A stretch of DNA of 64,000 nucleotides, from NCBI RefSeq assembly GCF_002806975.1, contig NZ_NIHD01000015.1, positions 1-64,000 of the forward strand, written 5' to 3'. This document shows positions 26,826 to 35,861 of this stretch, one piece after another. Numbering within the stretch: the first letter of the stretch is position 1; every line of letters begins with the position of its first letter. The DNA is from Marinobacter aromaticivorans (lineage in GTDB: Bacteria > Pseudomonadota > Gammaproteobacteria > Pseudomonadales > Oleiphilaceae). A model generated the notes under the pieces. It was not told the origin of the DNA, did no database searches, and saw only the letters and a list, made by a program, of their open reading frames with translations. The translations under genes were made by a program, and so were the position numbers.

Positions 26826-29800
26826 GGTTTGGTACCTCCCGGGCCTGGGTCTGCGATGCCGGCGCTCCGCGGCTCACGCTTGTGAACATCCCCGAATGCT
26901 TTGCCTCGCTGCCTGATGTTTCATAGGTATGAATCCGGCCCTGCTTGAGCGAAATCTTGTTCTCAAAGAACTTGCGCAGGCTTCTGTCCAGTTTGGGGCA
27001 TGCCGAAATCATGGTCAGATTATTTGCCTCCAGCATATCAGCCAGATGAGAGATGTTGTTGGGGCTGAGGGTGGCCAGTTCATCAATGGGCCAGGTAATC
27101 CGGGTGTTGAAATCCGGGCACAGGTAACGGGTCAACCCCATGAATACAGTCATGATGGCCAGGTAGGTCAGGCCGGTGGAGCTGGCAGACAGAAAATCCG
27201 CATCGGTGCGAATTACCACTTGCCGGCCGTTTTCCTTCATTTCAAGGCGCATGTCGATCATCGACTCAACACTTTCTTTCACCTTGGCATCGCTCAGGGT
27301 GTCGGTAACCAGTTTGAAGCGCCTTACAATCGCTTCATTCGGCAGGGAGCGGCGATTCATGTGAACCCAGGTTTGCCACTGCTCCACAAATTCCTTCAGC
27401 GGCTGCCAGGTTTCGTCTTCGTAGATTCTGGGCTCAAGCACCACCTGAATGTCGCTCAGGCTTTCGATCTGCTGATCCGTGTTGATCTTGCGCTTCAGCA
27501 AACTGGAGACGGCTTTCACCTCGCGGGCCATAACCTCCAGGCTGTCGAAGTACTTCACCAGACTACCCGCTTCCGACACAAACTGATCAATGAGGGCATC
27601 CCGTAACTGGGGTATGTCGGTATCCAGCAACTCACGCAGATCGGGAACCCGCGCCAGCTTGAAGCTTTCCTCATGATCCAGCACTTCCCCGGCCATCTGG
27701 CTGCGCCGGTGGGCCGAGAGTTTCTGCCAGGCTTGCTGAATCTGGGTATTGTCGTACCGGTTCAGAATGGCTGTCGCCTGATCAAAGGTACCGATAACCG
27801 TTTTGCGCAGCTGTTCCAGCTTCTGGAAGGCCCCCTGGAGCTCCTGTGTGAGGTCGCTGATATTGCCCGGGAAGCCTTCGGCAAGGGTCTGCTGCGGGAA
27901 ATGTTTAAGCACCGTTTCCGCGGCTTCTGTTTGTTCCCGCAGCTGTCTGACCGCCTTCTGGTGCTCCGCAATGGTTGCCTTGAGCTTGCCGTCCCGCTCC
28001 TTCCACGCGCGCTCGGCGTCGTCGCGTTTGCGGGACGCCGCTTCACGCTTCGCTTTTGCCTGGCTGGCCTGCTCGGTCAGGGTCTCAACTTTGCTCCATT
28101 CCTGCTCACGCCATTTACGATACCCGCGCACGCGATCTTCGGAGGCCACAAGGTTTTCAACGGTTTCGCGGAGTTTCGCCAGCGCTTCCCGGGCCTCACG
28201 CACCACGTTTGGATCAATGCCTTCTTCAGAGAGGCGCTGGTCGTATATCCGCCGTTTTTTCTTAAGCCGCGCCTTGTAATCCGACTCGGCGGTTGCAATC
28301 AGCTCAGCCTGCTGATCAATGGCAGCTTGCAGTTCAGATTCCTGCTCGGCCCAATGGCCCAGCATGTCTTGCTTTTGCTGCTCGAAACCGGATTCCACTT
28401 CCCGGATGCCTTTGCCGGTTTGCTCATCAAAAGCTTTGAGTTTGCCCTCCACCGCTTGCAGATCCTGGGTGATCTTTGCGGCCCGGGCAGCCTGGGCCTC
28501 CTTTACCCGCAGTCGCACATTGGCAAGCTTGTTCACGGCATTGTTGCGGGTGCGCTCAACCAGTAAAAACTCGGTTTCCAGCCGGTCAGCGGCCTCAGCG
28601 CGGTCTTTGAAGGTTTCGTGGCGCCGGCGGGCTTCGCTTTCAGTTGCTGTGCGCTGCTTGATGGCGGCCTGCCGCTCTTCATCCAGGCTGCGGCTGCGCG
28701 CCTGCAAGGCGTCTTCAGAGGCGGCAAAATCCGGTACAGCAATATTTTCCAGCGCAAGCTGCCATCCCATCACGGAGGTGTCTGGCGCCCCGGTACCCCG
28801 CGCGGGAGCCAGATCCTTCCTGTGCAGCAAAGCCGGATTAATCACCTTTGCCAGATGCTGGCTCCAATCCGGGTCCTCGGTTCGCAGCAGCGACAACCAG
28901 GTGCCATCTTCCGGCGCAATCTGCTTTTGCAGCTCGTTAAACCGGTCCTCCAGCCCCTGGACTTTTGCGTCCATCTGCTGCACCTGTTCCTGGGCCGCTT
29001 TCCAGTCGCGATCCGCCTGCTCGCGCTTGCGGCCAGCCTCCAGGCGATTTTCGTGAACCTGGGCAACCTGCTCTGCGGCTTCCTCAGACGCCTGCTCAGC
29101 CGAAGCAAGCTCCTCTTGCTCAGCCTCGGTCTGACCGGAACTCTCCCGCAGTGCGGCCAGCCGGGCCTGTTCGCTGGTGAGTTCAGACCGTTCAACCGAT
29201 CGGGTCTCTTTATATTCGGAGACAGCCGTCACTTTGTCTGTCGCAATCGAGTTCAGCTTGAGATCAAACGCGTGTTTTGCCGCGGTCAGAGCGTCAGTCG
29301 CTTCCCTCAGGCGTTGCTGGCGCTGGGCCTGGTGCTTCTCATGCTCATGCCGGATTGCCTGTTTCTCACGGTCGTATTCGCCCTCAATGGCCGAGGCTTT
29401 ACCAGTGAGATCGTCGTAGTCTGCTTGTGCTGTGGCCAGGCGCTGGCGGTAATCGGCCAGGTTGTCAAAGCTCTGCGCCAGTTCTGGCAGACCATCGCTC
29501 TCATATTTGTCGTTTTGCCGATACAGAACCGCGATCTGCCCATCGAGGGCTCCATACTCGGCATTATAATCCGCGATCTCACGGGCCAGATGGCGATCTG
29601 ACTCTTCAAACGCGGCCAGCCGGTCAGCCCTTTCCGTCTCAAGGCGCTCTTTCTGCTGGCTGAGCTCCCGGGCCTTTTCCCGGGCCTCTTCAACACTGGC
29701 TATCAGGTTAGCGACGGTTTTGTCGGTTTGCTCCAGTATTGCCCTGCGCTCGGCATCTTTTCTCAGGCATTCCCGGATTTTTTCTTCTTCACCGGCAAAC

Positions 29801-30582
29801 GCAGCAAGGCTCTGGATATCGGCAATCAGGTCTTTGCGGTCAATGGCCCGGGGCTTGGCGTGCTGGTGAATGTTCTCGAACTGGGTCTCGCAGATCATGG
29901 TTTTGAAACTGCTGAGGAGCCGGTGCTTGTTCAACACTACATGGGTGAGGCGTTCAATATTGGTCATCTGGGTGTCGCTATCCCCCAGACCAAACTCGGC
30001 AGCCAGTGCGCGCAGGGCCCGGGCATCCGCAGGAAGCCGCTTCAGCAGTTTTTGGTTGCGCTGAATGATCGCCCGGTAATTGGTAATGGTATCAATGATT
30101 TTCGAAACGGTAGTGCCTTGCTTACGGAGCGCTGCGAACACATCGTCTGCACTGGCACCGTTCTGAAGCAGTTCCTTGATCTCCGGCGCAAAAAAGGTTT
30201 CTTCTGCAGAGCCGGCCACAAAGCGATAACAGGGTTTGCCCTGGGAGTGGCGATACATAACCGCGCAGTGGAGGCCGGTGTGGCGGCGATATTCAAATAT
30301 GATCAGGCTCTGAAAGGTGGGCAGATAATAGTCCAGAAAGGATAGTTTTCCCGATGCCTTGGTAACAATCCGTTCCGGCTCTTCGCCGTAAAATGCTGGC
30401 ACCAACGCCAGAACCGAGGTCTTGCCCGCCCCGTTCACACCACCCAGGTGCGTTCGTTCGCGGCAGTCAATTTTAATGGTGCGCCCTTTCACCTGCTTGA
30501 AGGAATGGTGCAGAACGATGCTTTCCAACCCGTAATTTTCAGTCTCGCCAGACAAGCTGATTTCCCCGTAACGGCAGATCAT
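26818..30582 (-). CDS. jetC: Wadjet SMC ATPase JetC/MksB-like
   Basis: A 1254-residue SMC-type protein. Walker A is GGVNGAGKTS (about 47-56). Coiled coils occupy roughly 270-600 and 660-960, rich in Glu, Ala, Arg and Gln, around a hinge-like region near 560-660. The C-terminal head has the signature-like SSTGLTYLAIM and Walker B ITWPIDELATLS. It is the motor that extrudes DNA loops in MksBEF condensins and Wadjet. The frame opens at a GTG 60 bp earlier, but MICRYGEISL at 30582 begins the head fold. It is the first gene of the operon, giving the order C-B-A-D. Confidence 0.85.
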   Translation of the reverse strand: MICRYGEISLSGETENYGLESIVLHHSFKQVKGRTIKIDCRERTHLGGVNGAGKTSVLALVPAFYGEEPERIVTKASGKLSFLDYYLPTFQSLIIFEYRRHTGLHCAVMYRHSQGKPCYRFVAGSAEETFFAPEIKELLQNGASADDVFAALRKQGTTVSKIIDTITNYRAIIQRNQKLLKRLPADARALRALAAEFGLGDSDTQMTNIERLTHVVLNKHRLLSSFKTMICETQFENIHQHAKPRAIDRKDLIADIQSLAAFAGEEEKIRECLRKDAERRAILEQTDKTVANLIASVEEAREKARELSQQKERLETERADRLAAFEESDRHLAREIADYNAEYGALDGQIAVLYRQNDKYESDGLPELAQSFDNLADYRQRLATAQADYDDLTGKASAIEGEYDREKQAIRHEHEKHQAQRQQRLREATDALTAAKHAFDLKLNSIATDKVTAVSEYKETRSVERSELTSEQARLAALRESSGQTEAEQEELASAEQASEEAAEQVAQVHENRLEAGRKREQADRDWKAAQEQVQQMDAKVQGLEDRFNELQKQIAPEDGTWLSLLRTEDPDWSQHLAKVINPALLHRKDLAPARGTGAPDTSVMGWQLALENIAVPDFAASEDALQARSRSLDEERQAAIKQRTATESEARRRHETFKDRAEAADRLETEFLLVERTRNNAVNKLANVRLRVKEAQAARAAKITQDLQAVEGKLKAFDEQTGKGIREVESGFEQQKQDMLGHWAEQESELQAAIDQQAELIATAESDYKARLKKKRRIYDQRLSEEGIDPNVVREAREALAKLRETVENLVASEDRVRGYRKWREQEWSKVETLTEQASQAKAKREAASRKRDDAERAWKERDGKLKATIAEHQKAVRQLREQTEAAETVLKHFPQQTLAEGFPGNISDLTQELQGAFQKLEQLRKTVIGTFDQATAILNRYDNTQIQQAWQKLSAHRRSQMAGEVLDHEESFKLARVPDLRELLDTDIPQLRDALIDQFVSEAGSLVKYFDSLEVMAREVKAVSSLLKRKINTDQQIESLSDIQVVLEPRIYEDETWQPLKEFVEQWQTWVHMNRRSLPNEAIVRRFKLVTDTLSDAKVKESVESMIDMRLEMKENGRQVVIRTDADFLSASSTGLTYLAIMTVFMGLTRYLCPDFNTRITWPIDELATLSPNNISHLADMLEANNLTMISACPKLDRSLRKFFENKISLKQGRIHTYETSGSEAKHSGMFTSVSRGAPASQTQAREVPNHE

Positions 30583-30680
30583 TTTTGAAGCGTGCAGTAT
30601 ACAATGAATAATCCAGAGACAAACCCACCAGACTGGCGGCACTGCGCGAGCCTTCAGAACAGCAGTCAGGGAGCAGTTAC

Positions 30681-31883
30681 ATGGTATCCATCAGATCGGT
30701 ACACGGTTCGGCTCAACTGCTCCTGGATGTCACCGGGGGCGTTACTGACATCGTCGAAAAGATGCATCGCACGATTGCGAGGGAGGTAAACCCGCTGAAC
30801 CGGCTGCGGGACATGACAGGAGAAACGCCGGTGGCGAAACAGGGCCATACTTACCGGATCATTCAGTCGACCACCTCCTTGCTAAAACAGGGGTTGCACC
30901 GGTCACTTGATGGGCTCTCAGCGCAAGAAGAGTGGGAACTTTCGCCACAAAGCCTGAAAATCACAGCTGCACTGAACGGGGTGTGCGGGGACCATCTGGA
31001 AGCCAGCGGCAATCCTCTGGCAATCAGCATGCATTTGCGAAACAGTCGTGGTGAGAAACTTCAGCCGGGTTCAACAAGTCTCAGCACTATGATCCCGGAC
31101 GCCAGCCCTCGTATCGCGGTATTGGTTCACGGCTTATGCCTCTCACATGAATACTGGAAAGGGCACAATGAAGGGAATCTGGGCACAGAGCTACAAAGTG
31201 CCCATGGTTTCACTCCGTTGTATCTCAATTACAACACGGGCCGACATATCTCCCGCAATGGCAGGGAGCTGAGTCAGCAACTGCAACGGCTGATTGAAAC
31301 CTGGCCGGTTGAAGTAGAGGAGCTGACCCTGATTGGCCACAGCATGGGCGGGCTCGTTATCCGCAGCGCCTGCTGGTACGCCGGTGAACTTGATCTGCCC
31401 TGGACCAGCCGGTTGAAAAATGCAGTGTATCTTGGCTCACCCCACCACGGCGCTGCACTGGCCAAGGCGGGGCACTTGCTGACCTCCGTCATGAGGCAGT
31501 TCCGCTACGCCAGCCCGTTCGCGCTCGTAAGGCATACCAGCGCGGGGATCAAAGACCTGCGACACGGCAATTTGCTTGACGATGACTGGGCGGGCGTTGA
31601 TCAGGATGACTTTCACCCGGACTATCGCAAACCGGTTCCACTGCACGAAGGGACTCGACACTATTTCATAGCCGCTGCTATCGGCAAACAGGTGTGGGAT
31701 TTGCCCAGCACTATGCTGGGCGATCTCCTGGTTCGGCTGGATAGTGCCAGAGGTCAGCATTCTGATGATTTGAAAAAACTGTCTATCTGCGCGGAAGACT
31801 GTCGCGTATTCGAAAAGCTGAACCACCTGGACCTGCTCGACAACAAGGTTGTGCACGAGCAGATCCTGGGGTGGTTAGCCTGA
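30681..31883 (+). CDS. Alpha/beta hydrolase, lipase-like
   Basis: A 400-residue cytosolic-looking protein. The hydrolase core begins near residue 145 (RIAVLVHGLCLSHEYW, the oxyanion strand), and the nucleophile elbow is GHSMGG (Ser about 219). A SPHHG motif (about 254-258) is typical of triacylglycerol lipase/PGAP1-like relatives, and the terminal KLNHLDLLDNKVV probably supplies the catalytic His. The N-terminal 140 residues are unlike any domain I know. It is divergent from the Wadjet operon with about 100 bp between; no functional link is evident. Confidence 0.8.
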   Translation: MVSIRSVHGSAQLLLDVTGGVTDIVEKMHRTIAREVNPLNRLRDMTGETPVAKQGHTYRIIQSTTSLLKQGLHRSLDGLSAQEEWELSPQSLKITAALNGVCGDHLEASGNPLAISMHLRNSRGEKLQPGSTSLSTMIPDASPRIAVLVHGLCLSHEYWKGHNEGNLGTELQSAHGFTPLYLNYNTGRHISRNGRELSQQLQRLIETWPVEVEELTLIGHSMGGLVIRSACWYAGELDLPWTSRLKNAVYLGSPHHGAALAKAGHLLTSVMRQFRYASPFALVRHTSAGIKDLRHGNLLDDDWAGVDQDDFHPDYRKPVPLHEGTRHYFIAAAIGKQVWDLPSTMLGDLLVRLDSARGQHSDDLKKLSICAEDCRVFEKLNHLDLLDNKVVHEQILGWLA

Positions 31884-31892
31884 CCGGTTTTT

Positions 31893-32492
31893 TCAGCCTT
31901 TAAGCTTGACCGCTATTTTTGCAACATGCTCACCCTGATGACGGGCGATGCCCAGCTCACGCTCGTCTGGCTGGCGTGAGCCATCGCCGCCGGCAATGGT
32001 CGAGGCGCCGTAAGGCGTGCCGCCACCTACCTGGGAGACATCGAACAGCGCAGGCGTGGTGTAACCAATTGGCACGATGATCATGCCGTGGTGGGCAAGT
32101 GTGGTCCAGGTTGAGGTGATGGTCGTTTCCTGGCCGCCGCCGGTACCCGTTGACGTGAACACACTGGCCACCTTGCCAGCGAGAGCACCCTTGGCCCAGA
32201 GCCCACCGGTCTGGTCGAAGAAGGTGCGCACCTGCCCGGACATGTTGCCGAAACGCGTGGGCGTGCCAAGGATGATGGCGTCGTAATCTGCCAGCTCCGT
32301 TGGCGTGGCCAACGGCGCCGCCTGATCAACCTTTCCGCCCGCACCTTTGAAGGCTTCGGCGTCCATGGTTTCCGGTATGCGCTTAACGGTTACCTCAACC
32401 CCGGCAACTGCGCGGGCGCCTTCGGCAACCTCGTTTGCCATGGTTTCAATATGGCCGTACATGGAATAGTAAAGAACCAGAACTTTAGTCAT
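31893..32492 (-). CDS. wrbA: NAD(P)H:quinone oxidoreductase WrbA
   Basis: A 199-residue flavodoxin-like enzyme that reduces quinones by two electrons. [16 protein letters not shown] (3-18) is the FMN phosphate loop, [12 protein letters not shown] (about 77-88) is the WrbA signature, and [11 protein letters not shown] and [10 protein letters not shown] complete the flavin site. The ATG at 32492 is preceded by AAGGATACATCA. The frame extends 12 codons further without a ribosome binding site. It is last in a minus-strand run with pirin, quinone-reductase-like and DoxX genes. Confidence 0.93.
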   Translation of the reverse strand: MTKVLVLYYSMYGHIETMANEVAEGARAVAGVEVTVKRIPETMDAEAFKGAGGKVDQAAPLATPTELADYDAIILGTPTRFGNMSGQVRTFFDQTGGLWAKGALAGKVASVFTSTGTGGGQETTITSTWTTLAHHGMIIVPIGYTTPALFDVSQVGGGTPYGASTIAGGDGSRQPDERELGIARHQGEHVAKIAVKLKG

Positions 32493-32609
32493 TGATGTAT
32501 CCTTCCTTCTGTTTGGTTTTAAGTGCATTTCTACTTCTTTAAACCGAGGGAGGCGGGCAAACTCCCCCTTAATCTAGTCGTACAACCCGCATCTAACAAG
32601 CTGGCCTGC

Positions 32610-33308
32610 TTATGCCACATCCACCAGCACGATTTCACTGTTGTCCAGGGCACTGACCTTGAGCAGCCGTTCGTCGCTGATCGCGACGCCATCACCGGCA
32701 GAAGCCACCACCCCGTTTACGTCAATCCTGCCGGTTGCCGGCACCAGATAAACCTTGCGCCCCGGGGCAATGTGGTAGTCGGTGCTCTTGCCTGCCTCCA
32801 GAGTTGCCGCTGCCAGGCGGGCATCCGTGCGTATTGGCAAAGCCCCTTCGTCACCGGCAATGCCGCTGGCGAGAGTCACAAATGAACCGCTGCGATCGCC
32901 CTTTGGAAACGGCTTGGTGCCCCAGGTGGGTGCCAGGCCCACTTCATCGGGCATGATCCAGATCTGGAAGAGCTGGGTAGTCTCATCCTCTTCATTCATT
33001 TCACTGTGAGCAATGCCTGTTCCGGCACTCATTACCTGCACATCACCAGCCTCAGTGCGGCCCCGGTTACCCAGACTGTCCTGATGGGTGATGGCACCCT
33101 TGCGCACATACGTAATGATTTCCATGTCCCGGTGCGGATGACGGGGAAAGCCCGAATGTGGTGCAATCGTGTCGTCATTCCACACCCTGAGATTGCCCCA
33201 GTGCATGCGGTTGGGGTCGTAATATTCAGCAAATGAAAAGTGGTGGCGAGTATCCAGCCAGCCATGGTGGGCACCGCCAAGTTCGCTGTAGGGTCGAAGT
33301 TCAATCAT
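32610..33308 (-). CDS. Pirin family protein (YhhW-like)
   Basis: A 232-residue two-cupin pirin, the length of E. coli YhhW. The metal ligands appear as HPHRDME (about 57-63) and GTGIAHSEMNEE (about 98-109). Studied YhhW-type enzymes have quercetin 2,3-dioxygenase activity. The start at 33308 is set by AGGAGATT upstream. It lies between the quinone-reductase-like gene and wrbA in an operon that looks devoted to quinone or aromatic electrophile handling. Confidence 0.9.
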   Translation of the reverse strand: MIELRPYSELGGAHHGWLDTRHHFSFAEYYDPNRMHWGNLRVWNDDTIAPHSGFPRHPHRDMEIITYVRKGAITHQDSLGNRGRTEAGDVQVMSAGTGIAHSEMNEEDETTQLFQIWIMPDEVGLAPTWGTKPFPKGDRSGSFVTLASGIAGDEGALPIRTDARLAAATLEAGKSTDYHIAPGRKVYLVPATGRIDVNGVVASAGDGVAISDERLLKVSALDNSEIVLVDVA

Positions 33309-33355
33309 TTCAGAATCTCCTGTTTCATATATATCGCGACGGTAAAACCTTTGCC

Positions 33356-34315
33356 TCAAGGGATCAGAACAATCTTCTCAGCGCCACCCTCATTTACCCT
33401 GTGGTAACCCGCCACGGCCTCCGAAAGCGGCAGCTCGGTAAAATCCTCAGGTGTCGGAAGCGCCCCTTCAAAGGCGTCGCTTATCTGTTCAAACATCCGG
33501 GCACAGTCTTCCAGCGTGTACAGCAGCGAGTTAACGCCGATCACCGAGCCGCCGCGGCGGTACAGGTTGAGAATGGGCATATCGATCATCCCATCCACCG
33601 GAGCTGCAATAACGGCGATGCGACCGAGTGTCGCCAGGGAGCTGACCGCGGCAGGCAACCAGAAGCCGGTGGTATCGAAAACTACCTCTGGCAACTGCTG
33701 CTGAAAGTGCGCTTGCGCCTGCTCTGGCAGCTGATCCGCCTCTGGCAATTGAAACGCGCTGATGCCTTGTGCTTGCAGCTCCTTCACAACCTCTGCGCGG
33801 CGCACACCCAGCACAACACGGGCACCTCTCGCTGCTGCCAGCGCTTGCGCTGCTCTGGCCACCGCACCGGCACCGATAATCAGAAACCGGGTGCCCGCCC
33901 TCACCTGGCTGCGCTCCAGGGCATCCCACGCTGTGATGTATGGAACGCCAAAGGTTGCAGCCTGGGCAAAGCTCAGCGATTCCGGCTTGGGTGCAACGGC
34001 ATTCGCCGGTACAACCACATACTGCGCATGGCTGCCATCCCGCGTGAAACCGAAACCTTTACCCGTACCGCCCCAGACCGCTTTGCCCAGTAATTCTTCA
34101 GGCCCCTCCACCACCACACCTGAGAAGTCCCTGCCGGGAATGCGCGGCGTGGTTGTGTAAGGAAAGCGCCCGAGAACATTCTTCAGGTCGCTTGGGTTCA
34201 AGCCAGTTGCCCGAACCTCCACCAGAACCTCGCCGGCACCAGGCACAGGCCTGGGCAGGTCTTTTAATTGCAACGAATCGAGTGAACCGGTTGCTGAAAA
34301 CTGTAAGGCTTGCAT
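33356..34315 (-). CDS. Zinc-independent MDR-family oxidoreductase (quinone reductase-like)
   Basis: A 319-residue medium-chain dehydrogenase/reductase. The N-terminal GroES-like part has VRATGLNPSDLKNVLGRFPY and PGRDFSGVV; the nucleotide-binding part has FGVPYITAWDAL and FLIIGAGAVARAAQALAAARGARVV. The structural and catalytic zinc Cys clusters are absent, which fits quinone reductase or enoyl reductase relatives using NADPH. The start at 34315 has GAGGTCG upstream; the longer frame into doxX is read-through. It is 25 bp after doxX and 47 bp before the pirin gene. Confidence 0.87.
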   Translation of the reverse strand: MQALQFSATGSLDSLQLKDLPRPVPGAGEVLVEVRATGLNPSDLKNVLGRFPYTTTPRIPGRDFSGVVVEGPEELLGKAVWGGTGKGFGFTRDGSHAQYVVVPANAVAPKPESLSFAQAATFGVPYITAWDALERSQVRAGTRFLIIGAGAVARAAQALAAARGARVVLGVRRAEVVKELQAQGISAFQLPEADQLPEQAQAHFQQQLPEVVFDTTGFWLPAAVSSLATLGRIAVIAAPVDGMIDMPILNLYRRGGSVIGVNSLLYTLEDCARMFEQISDAFEGALPTPEDFTELPLSEAVAGYHRVNEGGAEKIVLIP

Positions 34316-34340
34316 AATCGACCTCGATATCAGGTTTATG

Positions 34341-34799
34341 TTATCGGCCAACGCCACCGAAACGCTCCAGAAGCACTCTGTCCATTGCGAACCGTCCGGC
34401 GCCTTGTATGGCAAGGGCGAGAGAAACCACAAACAAGGTCAGGGCGAACTCATAACCGTTGTTTTCCATGAACAGGCCGTTTCCGATATGTACGGCGAAA
34501 ACAGCGATCAGCATGGCAAAGGCCGAAGCCACTGCAGCAGGCCGCGTCAGCAGGCCCAAAACCAGTGCCAGCCCCCCGAAGAACTCCACACTGCCAGCTA
34601 TCAGTGCCATCAGGTAGCCAGGCTCCAGGCCCAGGCTGGCCATCCACTGCCCGGTACCTTCCAGACCATAGCCACCGAACCAACCGAAGAGTTTCTGGGC
34701 ACCGTGCGCCGCCAGAATCAGACCCACCGGTATCCGCAATACCAGCGCAGCGTAACCGCCACTGGAGTTGAACAGTGCTTGTGAAAGTTTGGAGCCCAT
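34341..34799 (-). CDS. DoxX family membrane protein
   Basis: A 152-residue inner-membrane protein with four hydrophobic helices. The family motif GLILAAHGAQKLFGWFGG is at about 27-44. DoxX proteins occur with oxidative-stress and thiol/quinone enzymes and are often induced by electrophiles. It is the first gene of the minus-strand operon that continues with quinone reductase-like, pirin and WrbA genes and is divergent from the LysR regulator. Confidence 0.9.
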   Translation of the reverse strand: MGSKLSQALFNSSGGYAALVLRIPVGLILAAHGAQKLFGWFGGYGLEGTGQWMASLGLEPGYLMALIAGSVEFFGGLALVLGLLTRPAAVASAFAMLIAVFAVHIGNGLFMENNGYEFALTLFVVSLALAIQGAGRFAMDRVLLERFGGVGR

Positions 34800-34910
34800 G
34801 ATAATTCCTCGCTTGATAATCTGTTGGTTGCCCCTGAAGCCTCGCTCCAGATGATGAAACCACTTTACTATCGCCTAATTGAAAGAATAAGCGGGCAACT
34901 ATTGAGTCAC

Positions 34911-34929
34911 TATCAACATTTCGTTGATA
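34911..34929. promoter_or_regulatory. Palindromic operator between doxX and the LysR gene
   Basis: TATCAAC (34911-34917) and GTTGATA (34923-34929) form a perfect inverted repeat with a five-base centre. It is 33 bp before the LysR start codon and 112 bp before the DoxX start, the usual place for a LysR-type regulator's autorepression and activation site. Confidence 0.6.
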
Positions 34930-34961
34930 ATAACCGGAAGCCAAACAGCCAGGATGAACCT

Positions 34962-35861
34962 ATGGACCGCCTCGATGCCATGCGCGCCTTTGTTACGGTG
35001 GTGAACGAAGGCACCTTCACTCGCGCCGCCGACCGCCTGAACATGTCTCCTCAACTGGTCAGCAAGTATGTTTCCCGGCTTGAAGAGCACCTGGGGGTAC
35101 GCCTGCTCAACCGCACCACGCGGCAGATACACCTCACCGAGGCAGGCGCGAGCTATCACCAGCGGGCACAACAGGTGCTGCATGACATTGAGGATCTGGA
35201 GTGTCAGATTGGCGACCTGCAGACCGAGGCCCGGGGCATGCTAAGGATCAGTGCACCTGTATCCTTTGCCATCCGCCACATGGCGCCCTTGTTAAGCGAG
35301 TTTCAGCAAGCCCACCCGGGTGTGGGCATCGACTTGCAACTGAATGATCGCAAGGTGGATCTGGTTGAGGAGGGGTTCGATGTTGCCTTGCGAATAGGCC
35401 ATCTTAAAAGCTCGTCTCTGATCGCAAAGCGGATAGCACCCATCCGGATGGCGGTGGTTGCCGCACCGGATTACCTGAAGCAAAATGGCACCCCCCAAAA
35501 GCTTGAAGACCTCCAGGGGCACCGCTACCTGCGCTACAGCTACATTGAGCTGGATTCGAGCCAACCCCTGCACCGCTGGCTGCAAAACAACGGCCAGAAC
35601 GACAGCAATGGCATGACCAGCAACAACGGGGATGTACTGATGGAAGCCGCTGTTGCGGGTGCCGGAATCGCCTTGCAGCCCACGTTTATTTCAGGCCCCG
35701 CTATCAAGGCAGGAAAGCTGCAGGTTATCCTGCAGGAGTATGAACCCGAACCCATGGGGCTCTACGCGGTGTATGCCCACCGGCAACTGCTGGCCAGCAA
35801 GGTTCGGAGTTTTATAGATTTTATTGACGGCTACTTTGGCGACCCGCCCTACTGGGATTGA
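34962..35861 (+). CDS. LysR-family transcriptional regulator
   Basis: A 299-residue regulator. The N-terminal helix-turn-helix is MDRLDAMRAFVTVVNEGTF followed by AADRLNMSPQLVSKYVSRLE. The rest is the two-lobed effector domain (GMLRISAPVSFAIRHMAPLL, DVALRIGHL). It is of the CrgA/PA0477-like group that often controls a divergent oxidoreductase gene. The start at 34962 has AGGATG at 34951-34956. It probably controls doxX-qor-pirin-wrbA through the palindrome at 34911. Its last 41 bp overlap the end of the convergent desaturase gene. Confidence 0.9.
   Translation: MDRLDAMRAFVTVVNEGTFTRAADRLNMSPQLVSKYVSRLEEHLGVRLLNRTTRQIHLTEAGASYHQRAQQVLHDIEDLECQIGDLQTEARGMLRISAPVSFAIRHMAPLLSEFQQAHPGVGIDLQLNDRKVDLVEEGFDVALRIGHLKSSSLIAKRIAPIRMAVVAAPDYLKQNGTPQKLEDLQGHRYLRYSYIELDSSQPLHRWLQNNGQNDSNGMTSNNGDVLMEAAVAGAGIALQPTFISGPAIKAGKLQVILQEYEPEPMGLYAVYAHRQLLASKVRSFIDFIDGYFGDPPYWD

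Noticed and set aside
27673..30345. Several 200-330-codon plus-strand frames inside the SMC gene region
   Set aside because: They are antisense to the Glu/Ala/Gln-rich coiled coil of the SMC protein and show no recognisable domain or ribosome binding site.
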